Shown: positions 34,943 to 46,320, numbered from the stretch's first letter. The stretch: DNA of 64,000 nt from Aradus depressus (GCA_963662175.1 OY759214.1:77140037-77204036), one strand, 5' to 3'. A program made the numbers and translations. Notes: a model not told the origin generated them from the letters alone.

Positions 34943-35158
34943 TCAATCCACTAGTAGGTGTCTAGGCCATTTTCGCCTCAGTCTCCGAACATGAACATAA
35001 GGAAGGGTTCTTGTGGCAAGTCTGCGGACTAAAGGATTAGGGTGAAAGGAAAGCATAGAATGGAATTTTCTGTAGCGGGATTTAGTTACATCCCTTACAA
35101 AGGGAATCTGCAGGTCATCGTGAAGGATAGCATTTGAGACGTAGAATGGAGCGTGGAG
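34943..35158 (-). pseudogene. Jockey-type LINE ORF2 C-terminus
   Basis: An open minus-strand frame of about 70 codons reads HAPFYVSNAILHDDLQIPFV, RDVTKSRYRKFHSML, HPNPLVRRLA and RRLRRKWPRHLLVD, then TGA at 34943-34945. This is the canonical jockey-clade end (NAPWYVSNxxLHxDLxIPxV...HPNPLxxxL...RRLKRxxPxDLL). The C-terminus itself is intact; upstream is lost. Confidence 0.85.
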
Positions 35159-35829
35159 TGAATGGAGTAATATTTAAATTATTTACATCGTATAGTCTAA
35201 TTTTGAATATCGGTTTATTATTGGTAGTTTTTTTTATTAGGAAGGATAAAAATAAAGAAAAAATAAAATGTATTAACCAATTTAATAGGAAAACAATTTT
35301 CCAAATATTTCATTCTTTTCAACTTTTTTATCTAGCGTCTACAAATTTTATCAACCTGAATAAATATGAGATGTTCCATACCAGGAATTTTTTATATCAA
35401 CCACTTTTGTACAGACCCCTCTCTTCCTCCCGTTCAAAATATACCATAAATGGGGTGGATTTGTGGCTACAACAAGGGGTAAAAGGTTCACTGCAAGCCC
35501 AGAAAGCAGCTCTTCTAAGGGTTACAAGGGAACTGTCCCTATGGCTGCGCTATGGTACTAGCAGAAGCCCCCCCCCCCCCCCCCCCCCCTCCACCCTGTT
35601 CTCTACTTCTGTAGGACACATTATGCCTTTAGGAGCAGGCTGGAGGAGAAGATACGCGGACAGTCCAGACCAGGGCGTTGCGAAGGGACATACGCATACC
35701 TCCCGGGATACCCCGAATTTCATCACGATCTCTTCCCTCGACATATACATAAATAAGCACACTTAGACCTCTGAAACCCTAATAAACCACAGAGTATTAC
35801 ATTCTACTCAAGTATATAAACACGTAAGA
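35159..35829. other. Unexplained stretch with a poly-C run
   Basis: A 210-codon plus-strand ORF (35134-35766) overlaps the LINE end on the other strand and contains a C run (35568-35589) read as poly-proline. I judge it spurious. Confidence 0.35.
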
Positions 35830-36088
35830 GGGCGCCGGTAGCTCAGTGATATTAAGATCGTGGATTCGAAATCCGACCGAGGCCCCTAGTTTATTTCTTC
35901 TAGGAGGTAAAATAAACTTTAGCATGCCGTCCTTCAAGCGATGGTCCCGAGCCTGTACAATGTCAGGTATTCGTTAAAGACCCCTGCCCTAGATGAATAA
36001 AAATTTAAGGTAGGCAAGAGTGACGAATGAGCGCTCTGGTAGTAGGCGATATGACCTCGTAGTTAAAGCCCGGGCATGAGTCATAAAA
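35830..36088 (+). repeat. SINE copy with intact 5' end
   Basis: Starts GGGCGCCGGTAGCTCAGTG; lacks ~70 bp in the body. Confidence 0.88.
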
Positions 36089-36436
36089 TCTAACCTATCC
36101 TAACCTATAAACACATATATTATATATATTTCATTGAAAATAGGTATTTACTTTGGTACAATTTCCAGTTATTTCTAGGAATTCAATATTGCTCTATGGA
36201 CAATCGTAATTCACAGCCCGTTAAGTAAGCCCTATAAGATCCCAATGACATTATTCAATTTATTCTTAAAATATTACAGGCAATAAATAAAGAAATATAA
36301 TATCCAATATTTCCTTCATGAATAATGGCCACCTAATATCCTACAAGTTCACCGTCAAAATCCCCGCTCGTATTGATTCTATCCTCAGCCTTTTTGTGAA
36401 CCATATTGTCTTTCTTTATCTCACATTCGAGAATTA
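36089..36436. other. Unexplained stretch
   Basis: AT-rich; nothing recognised. Confidence 0.3.
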
Positions 36437-36640
36437 CATGCGAAAAGAAACGGATAAATGTAGATCAAAAGGACAGAGAATAAAGTCCCCTTGAATACGT
36501 TTTGACCATTTTCTCGATGATGTATGTCTGTCTGTGTGCATTTCATTAAAACTTTGTGAGCCCACTAACTCAGAAACGATTGCAGAGTTGAACTTGCAAT
36601 TTAAGATGAACTTTGAAGATGTCACATGAGCTAATTTAGA
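36437..36640 (-). repeat. Family C repeat
   Basis: Contains GAATACGTTTTGACCATTTT and AGAAACGATTGCAG, the reverse of the family C blocks. Confidence 0.75.
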
Positions 36641-36645
36641 TCTAA

Positions 36646-37395
36646 ATGCCCGTTTTGCGCAAGCCAGTTTGCAAAAGTAAATGGTTGCGTGTCAACGCAG
36701 GCATGACGTTTGCGCAAACCAAAAAGTTTGGCTTGAGTAAAATCCCGACAGAAAATCGGCTTGAGGTTGGTGTATTTAGACTTTTTATTAACATTTAATA
36801 AACTTATCTTTAGTGTCTTTTAATGCCATGCAAATTGCGTCGCATGTTTCTGGAATAGCACTTAGAGCTGGTTTGGAAATATATGTGGAAATTTTTAAAT
36901 CTTCATAACTTCTCCCTGTTGCCGAAAAACTCAGCGTATCTAATAGCCGATCATGGGGGGTAATTGCACGTCTCATAACAGAGTCTGCTCTTGAAATTAT
37001 TGGTGTAATTAAATTTAGCAAATGCTAGTATGTGGCTTCGTCCATACGCAAATAGTTGCGAAAATCGTCAGGCTCACTGCGTAATTCAGCTAATAAATTG
37101 GTATGAGAAAACAAATCCCTTTTTAGCAACCATGGTTTAGACCATTTCCTTTTATTCGCCTTCAATTTGATTTTTTTTTTTTATAATGCAAACCGCACCC
37201 GTTGCAAGAATTAGTTCTTCGTTAAAATTTTCTATTTTGAACACAGCAAACTACAATTTTCCAGGTTCCTCACTTCACAATTGTGCAAGCCAAACTTAAC
37301 GTATGAACGGCAATATTTCATTCAGTTCATTTGCACAAACAGGCTTGCGCAAGCCAGTTTGTGCAAATGGCTTGAGCGTGTGAAACGGGCTTTTA
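36646..37395. mobile_element. Truncated PIF/Harbinger transposon
   Basis: Ends are imperfect inverted repeats: left ATGCCCGTTTTGCGCAAGCC, right in reverse AAAGCCCGTTTCACACGC, with further GCGCAAGCCAGTTTG blocks at both ends. TAA/TTA-like trinucleotides flank it, as expected for this superfamily, but the match is imperfect. It encodes only the N-terminal part of a Harbinger-type transposase. Confidence 0.75.
36789..37172 (-). pseudogene. Harbinger-type transposase, N-terminal part
   Basis: Minus strand reads WSKPWLLKRD, RSEPDDFRNYLRMDEATY, a TAG stop (37025-37027), then HLLNLITPIISRAD, MRRAITPHDRLLDTLSFSAT and IPETCDAICMAL. This is the conserved region before the DDE_Tnp_4 catalytic domain in HARBI1-like transposases (FRNYLRMxxxTFxxLL...IxxxxRLxxTLRFLATG...IPETCxAI). 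The stop replaces an expected aromatic residue. The catalytic domain is deleted, so it is inactive. Confidence 0.85.
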
Positions 37396-37399
37396 GGGA

Positions 37400-37535
37400 T
37401 AGATGACTGGAGACACAAAATTTAGTATTAGCGCAAACAGTGGACTGGTTTTGGAGGGGGGGGGGGGGGGGCGTAAAGTTAATTGATTACTTCTTTCTGG
37501 GGAAGTACATTGTCGGTGAATCACTGACGACTATT
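37400..37535 (+). repeat. Family B repeat tail with poly-G run
   Basis: TTTTGGAGGGGGG expanded in place of GGAGGGAGAGCG, then the tail hairpin at 37515-37530. Confidence 0.75.
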
Positions 37536-37546
37536 TTGTTTCTGTA

Positions 37547-37705
37547 ACTAATGCCCGGGCTCCAACTATGAGGTCATACATATCGCATACGCTGTTTCGG
37601 CAATCTGATGGAAATGAGCCTGTACTCTACTGTAGGAGTCCTAAATGTTTTCATTTCGAACCCGTGATCTTGAGCACAGTAGGCAAGCACTCTTCCTCTG
37701 ACCTA
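37547..37705 (-). repeat. SINE copy, internally deleted
   Basis: Tail block joined to the B-box region (TTCGAACCCGTGATCTTGAG). Confidence 0.8.
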
Positions 37706-37994
37706 CCGACTCCCAAAATTATCCTAATTCGCGTAATTATTTTAGAACTAGAACCAGCTAGATGTATAAAAATTCTTAATGTACATTGATATATAAAAAT
37801 GGTCGTTTTTAACCAATTCAGTGCAGAGTGGACCATATTTTCCAACCAGAAGAAAATATTCGCCTTTCCCCAGTGTGGTGGCAATCTCATGAAGAGGTTT
37901 TTTCGTTCCACTTGAGTCAACTTTCGGGGCCTTAAATGTATCATGGAACTTATAGTATGTTTATGGTAACATATTTTGCTTGAAAGAAAGAAAA

Positions 37995-38085
37995 AAAAAA
38001 CCTTGATGGATAAATGTACTTCCCCAGCGTAAAATAACCAACTAAGTTTTCACTTCTCTTCTGTAACCAACTTACCGATTAGCTT
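37995..38085 (-). repeat. Family B repeat tail
   Basis: ATGTACTTCCCCAGCG followed by the block that normally ends GCTAAAAATCAATAGTTGAC; here the minisatellite starts at AAAAATCAATA. Confidence 0.65.
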
Positions 38086-39088
38086 AAAAATCAATATAAT
38101 ATATTGAGACATACAATAAAAAATCAATATAATATATTGAGACATACAATAAAAAATCAATATAATATATTGAGACATACAATAAAAAATCAATATAATA
38201 TATTGAGACATACAATAAAAAATCAATATAATATATTGAGACATACAATAAAAAATCAATATAATATATTGAGACATACAATAAAAAATCAATATAATAT
38301 ATTGATAATATAGCAATATAATATATTGATACATACAATGAAAAATCAATATAATATATTGATAATATAGCAATATAATATATTGATACATACAATGAAA
38401 AATCAATATAATATATTGATAATATAGCAATATAATATATTGATACATACAATGAAAAATCAATATAATATATTGATAATATAGCAATGTAATATATTGA
38501 AACATACAATGAAAAATCAATATAATATATTGACACATACAATGAAAAATCAATATAATATATTGAGACATACAATAAAAAATCAATATAATATATTGAG
38601 ACATACAATAAAAAATCAATATAATATATTGAGACATACAATAAAAAATCAATATAATATATTGAGACATACAATAAAAAATCAATATAATATATTGAGA
38701 CATACAATAAAAAATCAATATAATATATTGAGACATACAATAAAAAATCAATATAATATATTGAGACATACAATAAAAAATCAATATAATATATTGATAA
38801 TATAGCAATATAATATATTGATACATACAATGAAAAATCAATATAATATATTGATAATATAGCAATATAATATATTGATACATACAATGAAAAATCAATA
38901 TAATATATTGATAATATAGTAATATAATATATTGAGACATACAATGATAAATCAATATAATATATTGATAATATAGCAATGTAATATATTGAGACATACA
39001 ATGAAAAATCAATATAATATATTGAGACATACAATGAAAAATCAATATATTATATTGATAATATAGCAATATAATATATTGAGACATA
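38084..39088. repeat. 1-kb minisatellite with higher-order structure
   Basis: Unit A is 33 bp (GAGACATACAATAAAAAATC then AATATAATATATT); unit B is 24 bp (GATAATATAGCAATATAATA then TATT) and is always followed by a 33-bp A variant, giving a 57-bp composite. Order: 6 A, 4 composites, ~9 A, ~4 composites, so the whole A-then-composite pattern occurs twice. All unit lengths are multiples of three, so long ORFs run through it on both strands without coding meaning. Confidence 0.95.
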
Positions 39089-39179
39089 TTATGTCTTACT
39101 CAGAGACTGGATCATCATATTATTTAATGTTGACCTTACATCGACAGTAATAGGGTTTTTTGAGTAAAACCTCACAAAA

Positions 39180-39310
39180 AATTTAGGACTCCTACTGTAG
39201 AGTGGAGCACATGTCCATCAGAGCAATGAAAGAGCGCAATGATATTGGGCGATATGACCTCATAGTTAACTACTAGTTAGTAATAGTACTACTAAAGCTC
39301 GGGGATGTCA
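39180..39310 (+). repeat. SINE tail fragment
   Basis: TTTAGGACTCC...GAGTGGAGCACATGTCC and GGGCGATATGACCTCATAG. Confidence 0.75.
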
Positions 39311-39379
39311 CATAAACAAAAACAAACTAAGTTGTATCCCTAAGCTGGAACGAACTTCGATATGTTGAAAATTAAGACC

Positions 39380-39450
39380 TCTTTACTTCGGAGCCTAAGT
39401 ATACATTTTACAACATACCGCTTATATGTATAATCCAATCAAAAACCTTA
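39380..39450 (+). repeat. Family E fragment
   Basis: TTTACTTCGGAGCCTAAGTA then CATTTTACAACATACCGCT; also at 34373 and 47478. Confidence 0.6.
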
Positions 39451-39454
39451 CTTA

Positions 39455-39960
39455 GGGGCTCCTAAATCCTCATACTAAATTTTCTGTCGATAAATTCATT
39501 ACATCGGCAGTTATTAGGGTTTTCGAAATGAGACCCCCTGAATCCCATCTTCCCTTTGGCACCACTGAAATTTGACAGGTTACATGCTCATTGGGTATTG
39601 ATTTCAAATATGAAATTTCATGTCGATACATTTAATACATAGGCAGTTATTGGAGTTTTTGAGTTGAGCCCTCCTTTTGATTCTCTCCTTCCCTTAAGCC
39701 GATGTGGCAGAAAATCGACAGGTATCGTCCTTATGGGATTCTAATCATACATATAATATTTTGTGTCGATACATTAATTCTATCGGCACTTATTAGAGCT
39801 TTTATGTTAAGCCTCTCCCCTAATTACATCTTATGCTTTAGTCAATTTGACTGAAAATCAATAGGTGTCATAACAGCGCGATGCTAAATTCTCATATAAA
39901 ATTTCGTGTTGATACAATTATTCTATTGGTATTTATCGTGATATACAGACACAATTTTTT
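39455..39960 (-). repeat. Family B repeat, long copy
   Basis: Three successive minus-strand modules (GATAAATTCATTACATCGGC, GATACATTTAATACATAGGC, GATACATTAATTCTATCGGC); lacks the tail. Confidence 0.8.
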
Positions 39961-40549
39961 TTTTAATATTTGTAATCTGAAAGTCGGGAAACATGAAATA
40001 CCGTTGAAATTTCCACATCGAATTTTGGACTTATTACATACTACTCGGTGTGGTTGGGGAAGGTTATGATGATGTATTTTTTATAATTATAAAATTTTAT
40101 TTTTTTGTGACCAAATTCTGAAGAGGGAAAATAGAAAAAAAAAAGAATAGAGATCTGTTTGCTTGTACAGAATACCCTTGATCTAACAAAGTCCTGATTT
40201 TGCTTAGACTCGACCCATTAGAAGGGAAGAGTCCCATGGGAGAGCACTTTGGAGACCGGTCCCTACTGATCAATAATCCATCCGGGTGTTTGCCATTTAG
40301 CGGCAAATATTTGGGAGTGAAGGAGGGCGAACCTTCGACATCCCCCCCCCCCCCTCTGCCCATTAGCGGCAGCCCATAGGCAAGCCCGGCCTTGAAAATT
40401 TTATGGCCATCTTCCATTTTGTCTCTATTTTGTATAGTATATATATATTTTTTTCGGTTGTTTCAGTGTGGAGCCACACCACCCGTCCGCCGCGTAGAAG
40501 GGAAAATAGGTCTGATTTTAATTATATTTTATTTTTATTCAACTATATT
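39961..40549. other. Unexplained stretch
   Basis: Contains a C run (40342-40353). No gene recognised. Confidence 0.3.
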
Positions 40550-41157
40550 ATGGTGCTACAGAGTGATCGGTTGGGTCCTCCAACCTGCTATATCGGCGTT
40601 TCCCGAGAGAGCTCTGGATCAAGGTATCTCTGTTGGTTGTTTCCGGCATTTTTTCCAGAGGTATCTTCTTATTTTTTGGACAATATTTCGGGACACTTAC
40701 ACGTCCCTTCTTCTGGTCACTATGATCTCGTTCATAGTGACCAGAAGAAGGGACGTGTAAGTGTCCAGAAATATTGTCCATAAAATAAGAAGACACCTCT
40801 GAAAAAAAATGCCGGAAACAACCAAACAGTGGAACATCCCAGAGAGGTTTAAGAAACACATCAAGGTATCTGTTTCATAGCTGCGTTGCGCCGAGGATGG
40901 TCGCAGGTGGGCCATGTTATAGCACCCAGCGGTCATCCCCGGAGCCACGCTATACTGCCTCCTTTACCCTCCGCCAGGACGCAACGACTCCATCAGCTTC
41001 CGAGGGTTCAGTCCCAGGTACGATCCTGTCCGGCGTATCAACTCCACCCTATGTATGTAAGGGCAGGTCATTCGGCCTTCTGAGGATCGTGACCATCGCT
41101 GCTGCCATTTCTCTATTTTCCAGTCTTGGACTATGGTCCTTGAAACGCGAAAATGTC
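40550..41157 (-). pseudogene. LINE RNase-H-region fragment, split by a small palindromic element
   Basis: Minus strand near 41155 reads IVQDWKIEKWQQRWSRSSEGR, similar to the WQxRWDxSxKGRWTxxLIP segment of LINEs of the R1 type and relatives. It is more GC-rich than its surroundings. Removing the insertion at 40630-40859 restores a continuous sequence to 40550. The C-terminal part I do not recognise, and at least one stop is present. Family assignment is tentative. Confidence 0.5.
40618..40871 (+). mobile_element. Palindromic Penelope-like insertion (230 bp) with 12-bp target duplication
   Basis: ATCAAGGTATCT occurs at 40618-40629 and 40860-40871. Between them, ~95-bp arms (40630-40724, 40733-40829) are inverted copies: GTTTCCGGCATTTTTTCC outside, GGGACGTG-TAAG-TGTCCC-type stem next to GAAATATTGTCC inside. 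Only the right side has a further 30 nt (TGGAACATCCCAGAGAGG, then TTTAAGAAACAC). Same family as 53420-53665. Confidence 0.88.
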
Positions 41158-41161
41158 GTGT

Positions 41162-43371
41162 ATACAGGGTGTATCGCAAGCAGATGACAATACTCGGGGG
41201 GGTGAATGCCCCACTCAAGTACACTAAGAAACCGGGGTAATAAAAATCCGTTTTTTTACGATAACCACGTTTTTTTAGCAAAATGTCCGTAAATATCACT
41301 TTTTGGTTAAGGTAAAGTGAAATCTGACTACACTGTCGTAATCTACGTTAAATTTCCTAATAGGTGACATGTTTTTTGACATGAAAATCGAAAAGAATAA
41401 AATAGGAGGCTAACGTTTATTTCAAAATGAACACCGGTTTAAATTTTTTGGCAAAGTTTCAGTTTATCCTAATTTGTTTTCTCCATTTGCTAGGATGTTC
41501 CAAATTCACCAAAAGTTAGCAAAAATATGGCTCTTTAAAAATACCTAATTTTGTTCTCTTTATTGTCGACCATAGCCGGAATGAGACAGCAGAAAAGAAG
41601 AAAAACATGGGTAAACCTAACTTACACAAAGCGAGACTTTGTAAAATTAACTAATTTATTATTTTAAAAAAATTGAAATTATTTTTAGAGATAAAAAAGT
41701 TTTGTACTGTACATTGTGTTGAAAAAATTATAACAACATGTTTTGGCAAATTTTCAATTTACCGTAATTTGTTATCTCCATTCGCTAGGATGTTCTAAAT
41801 TCACCAAATTACTATTATTCTCTGGAATAGTAATTAATTATTTTCTCTGAATAAATAAAGTTATATTTGTGTTCCCTAATGTTGGCTTCTGTCGACGATT
41901 ATAGAGTAAAAAAAAAATAAAAATAATGACAATGATTCGTCCACGAGCACCCGGCGCGTTGGATATCAACTTGGTATATCTCACTCTACGGTTTTTAGGG
42001 CCCTTAGGGATGACGAAAGGCGTCCGTATCACTTTACAACTATCCAGGAGTTGCTGCCTCGTGATTATGAATCAAGAATGGAATTTGCTCAGTGGTTTGT
42101 TCAATAGTGTCGTACAGATAGAAATTTTCCTGCTCGCATACTGTGGACCGATGAATCTACATTTACACGTGCTGGAATCTTCAACTCACGCAACTCTCAT
42201 GTCTGGTCACAAAACAATCCACATGCTGTAAAGGACGCACATTTTCAATACCAGTTCAGTGTAAATGTGTGGTTGGGTGTTTTAGGGAGGTACATGTTGC
42301 CCCAGATTATCTTACCCAATCGACTGAACACAGTTGGCTTCCTTACTCTGCTGCAAAATGAAGTATCTCCACTCCTAGAACAAATCCCACCAGAAGCTAG
42401 AGAAGGATGTTGGTGGCAGATGGATGGATGTCCAGCCCATAATGGAAGAGTCATAACTGAATGGATGAACGAAACCTTCCCTCGGAGGTGGATTGGACGG
42501 TATGGACCTGTGAGATGGCCGGCACGGAGTCCTGACCTGACGCCTTTAGATTTTTATGTGTGGGGCACTCTAAAGTCCCGTGTGTACAGCGTACCTATTA
42601 ATGATAGGGACCAATTAATCGCGAGAATTCAAGAGGTTTGTGAGGAGATGAGATCAAACAGGCTTGAGATTCATTGGTCCACCACATCCGTTCTAACGAG
42701 GAGTCAACTGTGTGTACGAGAAAAAGGAGGTCAGTTGCAGCAATTGTTATAATTTTTCCAAAACAATGTACAATACAAAACATTTTTTTATTTCTGAAAA
42801 TTAATAATGTGATAATTTCAATTTTTTTAAATAATAAATTAGTTAATTTTATAAAAAGTCTCGCTTTGTGTAAGTTAGGTTTACCCATGTTTTTCTTCTT
42901 TTCTGCTGTCTCATTCCGGCTATGGTCGACAATAAAGAGAACAACATTAGGTATTTTTAAAGAGCCATATTTTTGCTAACTTTTGGTGAATTTGGAACAT
43001 CCTAGCAAATGGAGAAAACAAATTAGGGTAAACTGAAACTTTGCCAAAAAATTTAAACAGGTGTTCATTTTGAAATAAATTTTAGCCTCCTATTTTATTC
43101 TTTTCGATTTTCATGTCACAAAAGATGTCAGCTATTAGGAAATTTAACGCAGATTACGACAGTGTAGTCAGATTTCACTTTACCTTAACCAAAAAGTGAT
43201 ATTTACGGACATTTTGCTAAAAAAACGCGGTTATCGTAAAAAAATTTAAAATCTCATTTATTTTTACACTAAGTTGAAGCGGATTTTTATTACCCCGGTT
43301 TCTTAGCGTACTTGAGTGGGGCATTCACCCCCCCCCGAGTATTGTCATCTGCTTGCGATACACCCTGTATA
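41162..43371 (+). mobile_element. DD41D mariner/Tc1-superfamily transposon with ~570-bp terminal inverted repeats
   Basis: Starts TATACAGGGTGTATCGCAAG and ends with the reverse (CTTGCGATACACCCTGTATA); TA target. The inverted repeats extend from the ends to about 41735 and 42745, including the TCAAGTAC...AAGAAACCGGGG and GACAGCAGAAAAGAAG blocks, so they reach the transposase stop codon. The left arm also holds an internal ~65-bp duplication (41444-41510, 41742-41806). One transposase pseudogene lies between. Confidence 0.9.
41910..42752 (+). pseudogene. DD41D transposase, N-terminally truncated, one stop
   Basis: The frame is open from 41910 to the TAA at 42750 except for a TAG at 42105-42107. 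It reads RRVGYQLGISHSTVFRAL (helix-turn-helix), YESRMEFAQWFVQ, the stop, then LWTDESTF (catalytic Asp, codon 42150), WWQMDGCPAHNG (Asp, 42423) and WPARSPDLTPLDFYVWG. The third Asp (42549) is 41 residues after the second, hence DD41D, as in the rosa-type group of the mariner/Tc1 superfamily. All three catalytic residues remain. No start Met and about 50-60 N-terminal residues are missing, so it is not functional as it stands. Confidence 0.9.
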
Positions 43372-44612
43372 CACATGGGAAAGTAAAAAAAAACTGTTCT
43401 AAGTAGGCGTTAAATGCCTCAAATGACTATTTTGATGACAAAAGCTTGTAAACAAAAATAAAATAAAATACATTTATTAATGATCATAAAACTATATCGC
43501 ATTAGCCAAATTTCAGGTTGAGATAGAGCGAAAAAGCTGTGTAAATGAGGTATTTCAATCTCCCAGGCCAACCCAGCCAATGAAATATATTTGTATTCGT
43601 GGCCCCACATTTCAAATGGACTGTTATCAAACAGCCACTAAACAAACAAGTGCCCCTTTTTTGTAGAATTACCCCTGTATTAAATGGATGGTAAGTAAAT
43701 AAACAAAGATGGCCCCAGCTGATTTGGCAGGTTTTTTTTTTATTTTATTTTTGTTGACCGAACCCTTTTAAAGAGTCAGTGGAAGCCAATCCCTTAATGG
43801 ATTTGATAGCATTAAAGCATTGATCGGAGCGCCAATATAAGAGACCAATCGCCCGGTTCGCCCAATTAAAACTTTCTTCAAAAAAAGGACCCCCCCCCCC
43901 CCCCCGCCAATCGTGAATCAGAGTTAGTCTCCTGTGCACTACTCATAATTACATTATTCACTTTGATTCGGCCAGCTTTTTATTCATCCTTTGATTAGAA
44001 TAACCGAGTCCTTTCCCGAATAATGGCGCCCTCTGCCCGTCAACTAAAGCTGTTCACTTTTTTCGGAAATTTTCATCCCTTATTTCAGTCATAAAATTCG
44101 CTCTCGGCGGTATGAAATGAGTTTAATAGAAGGGAGGAGAGGAGAAGGATCTCTAGACCCAAAAAAGTGGCTGGTATAAAGAAATATCCTTCAAAATTAA
44201 CACTTTAAAAACCTTTTGACGTGAAAACGTCTATTCGCTCGTTAAGCACAGTGATAGCCAGTCAAACTTTCTTGTGTTACAAAATACCATCAGATTTCAA
44301 TCGATAATAACTACGAGACTAATAATGCGATAACAACGGTTGAGGTCACAATGGATAGAGCATGTCTGTACGTCTTTGTTGTGCAGTGTTTGTTATGCCT
44401 GTAACATCATCGAGATAGTATGGGCGCCGGCGGATGATTGTTGCGAATTAGCGTTGTGTAAAATAAGAAATTAGTTTAGATAGGACGTTGATTCGGGTGT
44501 CATTGTAAAGAGCTTGAGGAGCACTACTAGGACTCAAAGTGAAACAATAAAAATATTCGCCGAAATATATGTAAAAATCGGTATTAAATTGAAAATTGAA
44601 AAAAAATTAAAG
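43372..44612. other. Unexplained stretch
   Basis: Contains a C run (43892-43905). Small ORFs only; no repeat family of this window recognised. Confidence 0.3.
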
Positions 44613-44989
44613 ATGTCGTCTCATATGAATCGTAAATATGTGCGGAATTATAGAAAACGCAAATCAGAGGAAAGCTCGCATTAAAAGGAATTTAAAAAAC
44701 CTAAAAAGTCTAGTGCTGAGCAAACGCAAGAGCTACGGCAGCATCGAAAAGGTAATGAAAAATGATTTTATCCCGACGTTTTCACGGAAAATCTACGGCG
44801 TGGACCTTGACTACGCCTTATTGTTTTTTTTGTTTTTTTGGACATTTGCTCTATTTACGCGTAAACGGTCAGCTAGTGCAATCAGAAAGTGCAGAAAATT
44901 CAAACCTATTTGATGGATCCCCTATCACTAGCCCCAGGGTGCACACAGAAAAGTGCCACCCTGAGATCGAAGAAGGAGAGGGAAATTGA
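44613..44989 (+). other. Possible decayed coding sequence, basic N-terminus
   Basis: From ATG at 44613 the frame reads MSSHMNRKYVRNYRKRKSEE, a stop after 23 codons, then KEFKKPKKSSAEQTQEL in the same frame. Downstream, in another frame, GQLVQSESAENSNLF. Very basic starts like this occur in hAT-derived proteins, but the similarity is weak. It could also be chance. Confidence 0.2.
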
Positions 44990-45114
44990 TAATGGACTAA
45001 TGGCTTTTGGACGAGGTGCCACTATCTGGTATCGATAAACAGCGATATCATACTGTCATTTTAAATAAATCGATTGTAACAAAAAACATTCCGTCACTAA
45101 AGATTAAAAAGAGG

Positions 45115-45535
45115 TCAAATAAAATTGTCGGTGAATCACCAGCAATGTATTTCTCAAGCGCGAATTATACAATTAAGTTTCTGCTCTCTCTATGTAAACA
45201 ATTTACTGATTTGGCTGACAATCAATAGGTGATACTGGGATACACATATACTATTTCGTGCTTATACATTCATTCTATCGGGAGCTATCGTGTCCAAGAT
45301 AATACGATAACTTCCAATAGACTGAATTATCGACACGAAATTGTATATGTAAATTCAAAGTGCTTCCTGCGAAATCGATCGAGGAGAAAGGGAAGGACCA
45401 GAGAAAAGGTGCTTGACTCTCGAATATATGGATTCAGAAGCCACTTACGTTCGATTGGCTTTGGAGTGAGAGCATAAACTTAACTAATTCTTGCTGGGGA
45501 AGTACATAGCCGCTGATTCACACGACTTTTTTTTT
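45115..45535. repeat. Family B fragments, inverted pair
   Basis: Minus-strand tail at 45127-45160 (GTCGGTGAATCACCAGC), then a plus-strand module and tail (45255-45535). Confidence 0.7.
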
Positions 45536-45775
45536 TCATTATTGGAATCAGGGTTTCGGAAAGCATGAAATTTTGAATTTCTGACCGATTACATTACTTA
45601 CCGTATACATTACCTTCGATAATGAACAGTTATTAGCGTAAATATCGACAATTATTATGGTTCTTGAGTTGCTCCCCGCTCGATCCACCACTCACATTTG
45701 CCTAAAAATTAAGTGGTATCGTTCTAATAGGGTTTTGGATACATACCTATATAAAATTTCATACCTATACAGGTT

Positions 45776-46095
45776 TAGGTTTTATGACTCACGCCCGGGC
45801 TTTAACTACGAGGTCATATCGCCTACTACCAGAGCGCTCTTTCGTCACTCTGGAGGACATGAGCCCGACTATACTGCGGGAGTCCTAAATGTTGCCTACC
45901 CAAAATTTTTATTCACCTGGAGTAGGGGTCTTTAACGAGTACCTGACATCGTACAGGCTCGGAACCATCGCTTAACGTCTCATCCGAAGGACGGCGTGCT
46001 TAAGTTTATTTGACCTCCCAGATTAAATAAACTAAGGGACTCGTTCGGGTTTCGAACCCACGATCTAGAGCTCAGAAGACAAGACACATAGGACA
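45776..46095 (-). repeat. SINE copy, near full length
   Basis: All body blocks present; missing only the A-box end. Confidence 0.9.
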
Positions 46096-46109
46096 TTTTA
46101 TTATTTTTC

Positions 46110-46320
46110 CAGCTTCTCAAAGTGCAGTTGAACTTATGCAATCGATCGAAAATTCGATAGGGAATTTCCCACGAAATTTCATCTTTTCCGCCTCTTAATT
46201 TCAAAAAAAAAAAAGTGTGTCTGTGAACACGATAACTTCCAATAGAATGAATGTATCGACACAAAATTTGATATATGTATCCAGAGTCCACTAAGGACAA
46301 CATTTATTCCGAGGAATTAG
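46110..46320 (+). repeat. Family B repeat, 5' part
   Basis: AATTCGATAGGGAATTTCCC, the A run, GTGTGTCTGTGAACACGATAA and one module. Confidence 0.75.

Noticed and set aside
35134..35766. 210-codon ORF
   Set aside because: Overlaps a clear LINE C-terminus on the other strand, contains a homopolymer C run read as proline and has no domain.
38050..39087. 345- and 316-codon ORFs rich in Tyr/Ile/Leu
   Set aside because: They are read-through of a minisatellite whose units are all multiples of 3 bp; other frames on both strands are open too. No coding evidence.
38084..39088. CRISPR-like array
   Set aside because: Regular units but no unique spacers, and the context is eukaryotic.
40392..40783. Overlapping ORFs of 122 and 126 codons
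   Set aside because: They run across the arm of the palindromic insertion and the antisense of a LINE fragment.
40897..41187. 96-codon plus-strand ORF
   Set aside because: Antisense of the LINE fragment and runs into the DD41D element terminus.
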